64,000 nucleotides of DNA from Planctomycetota bacterium (lineage in GTDB: Bacteria > Planctomycetota > Planctomycetia > Planctomycetales > Planctomycetaceae). The DNA is taken from the NCBI GenBank assembly GCA_003388505.1, contig QQVO01000036.1, positions 124,001-188,000 on the forward strand. Reading direction: 5' to 3'. The notes under the pieces are model-generated. The model was not told the DNA's origin. It saw only the letters and a list, made by a program, of their open reading frames with translations, and did no database searches. Shown here piece by piece: positions 60,100 through 64,000 of the stretch (its first letter is position 1; the number at the start of each line of letters is the position of its first letter). Position numbers and translations under genes: made by a program.

Positions 60100-60710
60100 T
60101 CGGTTTCAGATTCCGGATCATTCAGCAACTGCTGCAGCACTTCGCTCGCCGCTGCTTGCAGCGCCGCGAGTTCGCTGTTCTCGCCGGCGGCCGCATCGAT
60201 CATCTCCGCATGATACTGCAGGATCCGTTCGCGCGGCGCGTTGAACCGGTCCCATACCGGTTCGCCGGCCGCCAGGTCGAACGCTATCGACTGCAGGTTG
60301 TGCAGTTTGTCGGCCAGCACAACCGCTCGCGCAGGCGGCGAAGCGCCGGCGATGTCCCGCACGTGGTCCCGCTTGCGGTCGACCCAGGGACGCTTGTTGC
60401 CCTGTTCGTCCAGCTTCCGTTCGGAGGCGGCGCAGACGATGTCGACGACTTCCGCCGGAAACTCCCGCCGCAACACCTGCTCGGTGAGTTCGGTGTCTTC
60501 GAGGACGTCGTGCAAGACCGCGGCCGCCAGAGTTGCTTCGTCGGTCACTCCGGCCCGCGCCAGCAGCAGGGCCACGGCCGCCGGATGGGCGAAGTACGGG
60601 ATGTCGGTCTGCTTGCGATGTTGCGAACGATGAGCGATCGCAGCGGTGCGCAATGCCCGCTCGAGAATCGGAGCTTGGGCAGGCAGGGAAGTCGGCGGGG
60701 CAACTGTCAT
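60084..60710 (-). CDS. Small HD-domain hydrolase (alarmone-hydrolase/MESH1-like)
   Basis: 208 aa. HD signature: RTAAIAHRSQHRKQTDIPYF, AHPAAVALLL, AAAVLHDVLEDTELTEQVLR (HD plus ED pair) and AVVLADKLHNLQSIAFDL. This is the RelA/SpoT hydrolase arrangement without synthetase, TGS or ACT domains, so it is a candidate (p)ppGpp hydrolase or related HD phosphohydrolase. Its end overlaps the convergent ABC gene by 16 nt. Confidence 0.88.
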   Translation of the reverse strand: MTVAPPTSLPAQAPILERALRTAAIAHRSQHRKQTDIPYFAHPAAVALLLARAGVTDEATLAAAVLHDVLEDTELTEQVLRREFPAEVVDIVCAASERKLDEQGNKRPWVDRKRDHVRDIAGASPPARAVVLADKLHNLQSIAFDLAAGEPVWDRFNAPRERILQYHAEMIDAAAGENSELAALQAAASEVLQQLLNDPESETDQDER

Positions 60711-60775
60711 ACAGGATTCGACGGTCCCGATGCTTCACACACTCGAACCAGCGTCCCGCAGCCGAACGACCGCGA

Positions 60776-61738
60776 TCAGCGGCCGTTGTCTTGAGGTCCG
60801 CCGGCCGCTTGCTGCAGGACGCGAAGCTCCTTTGGAAGCGGAAACGTGACATGCTCTTCGCGGGTTGTGATCTCATCCAGCGTCGCATCAAAGTGCTCGC
60901 GGAGATAGTCGACGACGTCCTGCACAACCACTTCCGGCGCGCTGGCCCCGGCGGTAATCAGCACCGTCTCGACATCGTCAAACCAGTCCGCATTCAACTC
61001 GTGGCGGCCGTCGATCAGGTGGCTTCGCTTGCCGTGCGTCTCGCCGATCTCCATCAACCTGCGGCTGTTGGAACTGTTCTGACTGCCCAGCACGAGCACC
61101 AGATCGGCCTGCTCAACCAGCGAATGCACCGCATGCTGCCGGTTGGTCGTCGCGTAGCAGATGTCTTCTTTGGGCGGATGCTCGATGTGCGGGAACTTCT
61201 CCTCCAGGCGACGGATGACGGCCCCCGCTTCCTCCACGCTCAACGTGGTTTGAGTCAGGTAGGCGATCTTCGCATCCGGAGCGAACTCGAGGCCGTCGAC
61301 GTCGTCGGGCGATTCGACCAGGGTGATGCTCTCCGGCGCTTCTCCCATCGTGCCGATCACCTCGTCGTGGCCGTCATGCCCGATCAGGACGATGTGGTAG
61401 CCATCCCGCGCGTAGCGGACGGCCTCGATGTGCACCTTCGTCACCAGCGGGCAGGTGGCGTCGATCGTCTGCAACTCGCGCCGTCGCGCATGCTCCCGGA
61501 CGGCGGGCGACACTCCGTGAGCGCTGTACAGCAGAATGGATCCCCTTGGCACCTCGTCCAGATCCTCGACAAACGTAACCCCCTGCTGCGTGAAGCGGTC
61601 CACGACATACCGGTTGTGGACGATCTCGTGATACACGTAGATGTCCGAACCGAACTTCTGGACGCACTCATCGAGGCATTCGATCGCCATGTTGACGCCC
61701 GCACAGAACCCCCGCGGATTGGCCAGAAGAATACGCAT
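60776..61738 (-). CDS. ispH: 4-hydroxy-3-methylbut-2-enyl diphosphate reductase
   Basis: 320 aa. This is the last MEP-pathway enzyme, making IPP and DMAPP with a [4Fe-4S] cluster. Three cluster Cys are in ANPRGFCAGV (Cys12), IDATCPLVTKVH and EDICYATTNRQ. HEIVHNRYVVDRF, HGVSPAVREHA, LVLVLGSQNSSNSRRLMEIG and ITAGASAPEVVVQDVVDYLR (substrate contacts) are intact. It lies 65 bp downstream of the HD gene's start, same strand. Confidence 0.97.
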   Translation of the reverse strand: MRILLANPRGFCAGVNMAIECLDECVQKFGSDIYVYHEIVHNRYVVDRFTQQGVTFVEDLDEVPRGSILLYSAHGVSPAVREHARRRELQTIDATCPLVTKVHIEAVRYARDGYHIVLIGHDGHDEVIGTMGEAPESITLVESPDDVDGLEFAPDAKIAYLTQTTLSVEEAGAVIRRLEEKFPHIEHPPKEDICYATTNRQHAVHSLVEQADLVLVLGSQNSSNSRRLMEIGETHGKRSHLIDGRHELNADWFDDVETVLITAGASAPEVVVQDVVDYLREHFDATLDEITTREEHVTFPLPKELRVLQQAAGGPQDNGR

Positions 61739-62149
61739 CAGTTTTCGTCTGCAACAGATTCAGGATTGGAAGTCGAAGTCAACAAGAACGGGTGGTTCGC
61801 CGGTTCATATTCTTCAGGTGGATTGGTTCTCAGGGATGCAAGAATCCCGCATCGCTTCAGGCGGACTTGCGGTCCAGCCAACCCGAAAACAAACCCCTGT
61901 CAGGGCACATCGCAATTGTAGGCGAGTCGAGACCCGGCAGCGACACTGATTCGAAGGCGAACCCTCCTTCCTCGTCAACGGCTCACGCAAGCGCAATTCC
62001 CGGCCGGGCGAACTCGCACGAAGAGCGACTCCGCCGGTGCTTCTCAATCCTCGCGGGATGAATTATCGTGTCTCCCTGTCGGCCGTTAGCGCAACGGAAT
62101 CGTGGCGGAGCGCGTGCCATCGTCCCCGCCGAACCCAGGAGCCTGCAAT
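61739..62149. other. Intergenic between divergent ispH and frr
   Basis: No gene seen. A cctgtcagg dyad lies near 61897. AGGAG at about 62136 serves frr. Confidence 0.45.
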
Positions 62150-62710
62150 ATGGACCAGGACGAGATACTTCTCGATGCGGAAGACCGCATGGAGAAAGCG
62201 GTCAAGATTTTTCACGACCAGTTGCAGGGCCTCCGCACCGGGCGGGCGACGCCCGGTCTGGTCGACTCCATCCGGGTGGACTACTACGGATCCCCGACGC
62301 CGCTCAAGCAACTGGCGACGATCAGCATCCCGGAGCCGCAACAGATCGTGATTCGCCCGTTTGACGCGTCCGCCGTCAGTGAAATTGTCAAGGCGATCCA
62401 GTCGAGCGACGCCGGCATGGCGCCCAACTCCGACGGACGATTGATCCGGCTGAACGTCCCTCCCCTCTCCGGCGAACGCCGCCGCGAACTCGTCACCCGC
62501 GTGAACAAGTTCGCCGAAGAGGCTCGCGTCGCCATTCGCAACATCCGCCGCGACGCCAACAAACACGCCGACCAGGCCGAAAAAGACAAGACGATGTCCG
62601 AGGATGAACGGGACGCGACGAAGACCAGCATCCAGGACCTGACCAAAAACTACGAAGGGAAGGTCAACGAGCAGGCCAGCGCCAAGGAGCAGGAAATCCT
62701 CGACGAATAG
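62150..62710 (+). CDS. frr: Ribosome recycling factor
   Basis: 186 aa from ATG 62150 with AGGAG upstream. RRF splits the post-termination ribosome together with EF-G. Motifs are AEDRMEKAVKIFHDQLQGLR, TGRATPGLVDSIRVDYYGSP, TPLKQLATISIPEPQQIVI, LNVPPLSGERRRELV and EEARVAIRNIRRDANKHADQ. Full length. The in-frame ATG at 62102 adds 16 non-family residues and was rejected. Confidence 0.97.
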   Translation: MDQDEILLDAEDRMEKAVKIFHDQLQGLRTGRATPGLVDSIRVDYYGSPTPLKQLATISIPEPQQIVIRPFDASAVSEIVKAIQSSDAGMAPNSDGRLIRLNVPPLSGERRRELVTRVNKFAEEARVAIRNIRRDANKHADQAEKDKTMSEDERDATKTSIQDLTKNYEGKVNEQASAKEQEILDE

Positions 62711-62714
62711 AGCG

Positions 62715-62810
62715 CTCTGCAAATCAGTGTTGGCGCTCTGTCTCGCGGATTTTCGTCCTCGACAGTCCAAACACCGCTCGACGCGGACACATGGTCGAGC
62801 TATTTGCTCT
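62715..62810 (+). repeat. R5 repeat, copy 2 (96 bp)
   Basis: Begins 5 bp after the frr stop. Near-identical to 21265-21360 with the same ctcgac...gtcgag stem. Beyond it, 62811-63187 has no recognised gene. Confidence 0.78.
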
Positions 62811-63187
62811 GGCCGGCATTGCTCGGCGGGCACAATCTTTGGGGTGCGGTGCGCGACAGCCCGCGCATCCGGAACATTCGGCGCGATCGGCGCGAAGCAC
62901 ACGCGCCGGTTGATCGCTCGGAACGGGAAATCGTTCTCTCGGTTAGAAGCGGCCGCAAGGTTGTGCCGCGCAGTTCGAATCGGCCGTTTCGTCCGGTCTG
63001 GTTCGACCGCACCGTCCGATTCTCTGATTGGTACGCATTCCGCACAGGTCAGCGAACCCGGGTTTTGCGCCCAACGTATGGGTCAGCGGAGTGAAACCAT
63101 GTGTCACTCCTGGAGCGGGAGTATCGGACGTCTGTCGCCGGATCCCTTCGCGCAGACGGTTTCTGGATCTCAATGAGGAACGGTCCC

Positions 63188-63838
63188 ATGCATTTCCGGC
63201 TCACCTGCGCCTCGCTTGGCCTGTGTCTCGGGGGACTGCTGCTGCCCGGCTGCCGCTCGGACCAGAACGGCTACGGTTACCGGCCCTCTGTGCCGCTGGC
63301 GAGCGTCTTTTCGCGACGGGAACCGAACCCGGCGTCGCCCACTGAGCCGACTCGCGCGCCGGGAGTCACGCCGAACGACTACTATCCTACGGCGGATGAA
63401 GTGGAACGGCCCACGATCGACCTGAGCAATCCTCCGCCTCCCGCCCCTCCCAGCGCAGCGCCACTCGAACTGATTCCGGACGAAAACGACGAAAACCTCG
63501 AGCCGACCGACCCGTTTCCGCTGCCCACCAGCAGTTCGCGGCGGCGTTCCGGACTACGCGGCCTGATCGACACCTGGCGCAACGACCGGTCGGACGAACG
63601 GGAGAACTCCGGGATTCCGCTCGATCAGCCGGTGGCGGACGCCGGTGAGACGGTCGAAACGCCGAGCAGCCTGACGGCTCGTGTTGTCAGTTACGAAGTC
63701 CGGCCGCTGGTCGTCCTTGGGATGCCGGAGTTCGACGACGAACCGGCTGTGCATGTCGACCCGGATGACCAGCCAGCCCCCTTCCCGCCGTTGTCCCTCA
63801 CCGGTTTCGGACACTCGGTCAAGACTTCGGACCGGTAG
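63188..63838 (+). CDS. Lipoprotein, Pro-rich, unknown function
   Basis: 216 aa from ATG 63188 with GAGG 10 nt upstream. The signal MHFRLTCASLGLCLGGLLLP ends in the lipobox PGC (Cys22). The mature part is low-complexity and Pro/Glu/Ser-rich (NPPPPAPPSAAPLELIPDEN), with an RRRSGLRGL basic patch. The end has YEVRPLVVLGMPEFDDEP. No domain recognised. Probably anchored in a membrane leaflet. Confidence 0.75.
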   Translation: MHFRLTCASLGLCLGGLLLPGCRSDQNGYGYRPSVPLASVFSRREPNPASPTEPTRAPGVTPNDYYPTADEVERPTIDLSNPPPPAPPSAAPLELIPDENDENLEPTDPFPLPTSSSRRRSGLRGLIDTWRNDRSDERENSGIPLDQPVADAGETVETPSSLTARVVSYEVRPLVVLGMPEFDDEPAVHVDPDDQPAPFPPLSLTGFGHSVKTSDR

Positions 63839-63881
63839 CCGCGTCGGCGAACTGTGGGCCAGCAGCAGGGTCCGCTGCGGG

Positions 63882-64000
63882 TCAGGAAGGGGCGAGGTGT
63901 GGGAGCGTGAGACTCAACAGCCCCGCGGCGGCGCTCGTCGCGGCCAGTGGGAGGAAGGCGTCTCCCACATCGAGTTGATCGAGGTTCTTGCACAGCCAGA
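63882..64000 (-). CDS. C-terminal end of an unidentified gene (partial)
   Basis: The minus frame entering at the right edge reads WLCKNLDQLDVGDAFLPLAA then TSAAAGLLSLTLPHLAPS and stops at 63882. Third codon positions are strongly G/C, unlike the other two frames, which supports real coding. Family not recognisable from 38 residues. Confidence 0.5.
   Translation of the reverse strand, partial: WLCKNLDQLDVGDAFLPLAATSAAAGLLSLTLPHLAPS

Noticed and set aside
1-64000. tRNA, rRNA, CRISPR, integrase or transposase genes
   Set aside because: Looked for on both strands by motif and pattern; none could be supported. The repeats lack an associated enzyme within the window.

Overview
The window reads as chromosomal DNA of a planctomycete. 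The sequence is GC-rich. It carries several families typical of that phylum: a DUF1559 protein with a prepilin-type leader, a large exported 'membrane-bound dehydrogenase' fused to HEAT repeats and a cytochrome c domain, a periplasmic sulfatase, two SUMF1-type proteins, GH32-like and BNR exported propeller proteins, and many planctomycete-type lipoproteins. No tRNA, rRNA, CRISPR array, transposase or phage gene was recognised.

Layout. 1-2088 (minus) holds a flagellar end: a partial FliF-like M-ring gene preceded by an FlrC/FlbD-like sigma-54 activator whose ATPase motifs are lost. 2543-5390 (plus) has surE, a membrane-anchored hypothetical and scpB. 5430-8192 is an accessory patch: a methyltransferase bracketed by 136-bp direct repeats, a SUKH/SMI1 protein and antitoxin/PIN genes. 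8325-13063 (minus) holds tmk, a STAS protein, mtaB, a YbjN-like exported protein, a Nudix-like gene and trpC. 13549-29596 is dominated by exported catabolic or surface proteins. Within it, 25264-25893 is a FrnE/DsbA-type thioredoxin-fold gene with an in-frame TGA exactly where the first Cys of CPWC belongs, followed by an 8-bp hairpin at the spacing of a bacterial SECIS element. This is a candidate selenoprotein and the leading finding. 29616-45803 holds housekeeping and envelope genes: quinone reductase, a TlpA-like lipoprotein, marC, tyrS, sppA, trkA/trkH, a sulfatase and an esterase.

46034-52963 is an lhr helicase gene split into two reading frames of 606 and 927 codons, together close to the length of an intact Lhr. 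The gap is a 2.3-kb insert of hicAB, a small antitoxin-like gene and two nucleotidyltransferase genes. The distal half is tied to the preceding nucleotidyltransferase by an ATGA overlap. 53014-64000 holds a DUF1559 gene, lipoproteins, ispF and ispH (two MEP-pathway steps), an ABC permease followed by an ABC exporter with ruined nucleotide-binding motifs, a small HD (alarmone-type) hydrolase and frr.

Spacers are rich in dispersed elements: at least five families present in two or three copies, several with terminal inverted repeats or stacked hairpins, plus many short 'ctccg-tgtctctgcgcctccg'-type arms. They look like non-autonomous mobile or structured repeats. In places they extend spurious reading frames or abut a gene remnant.
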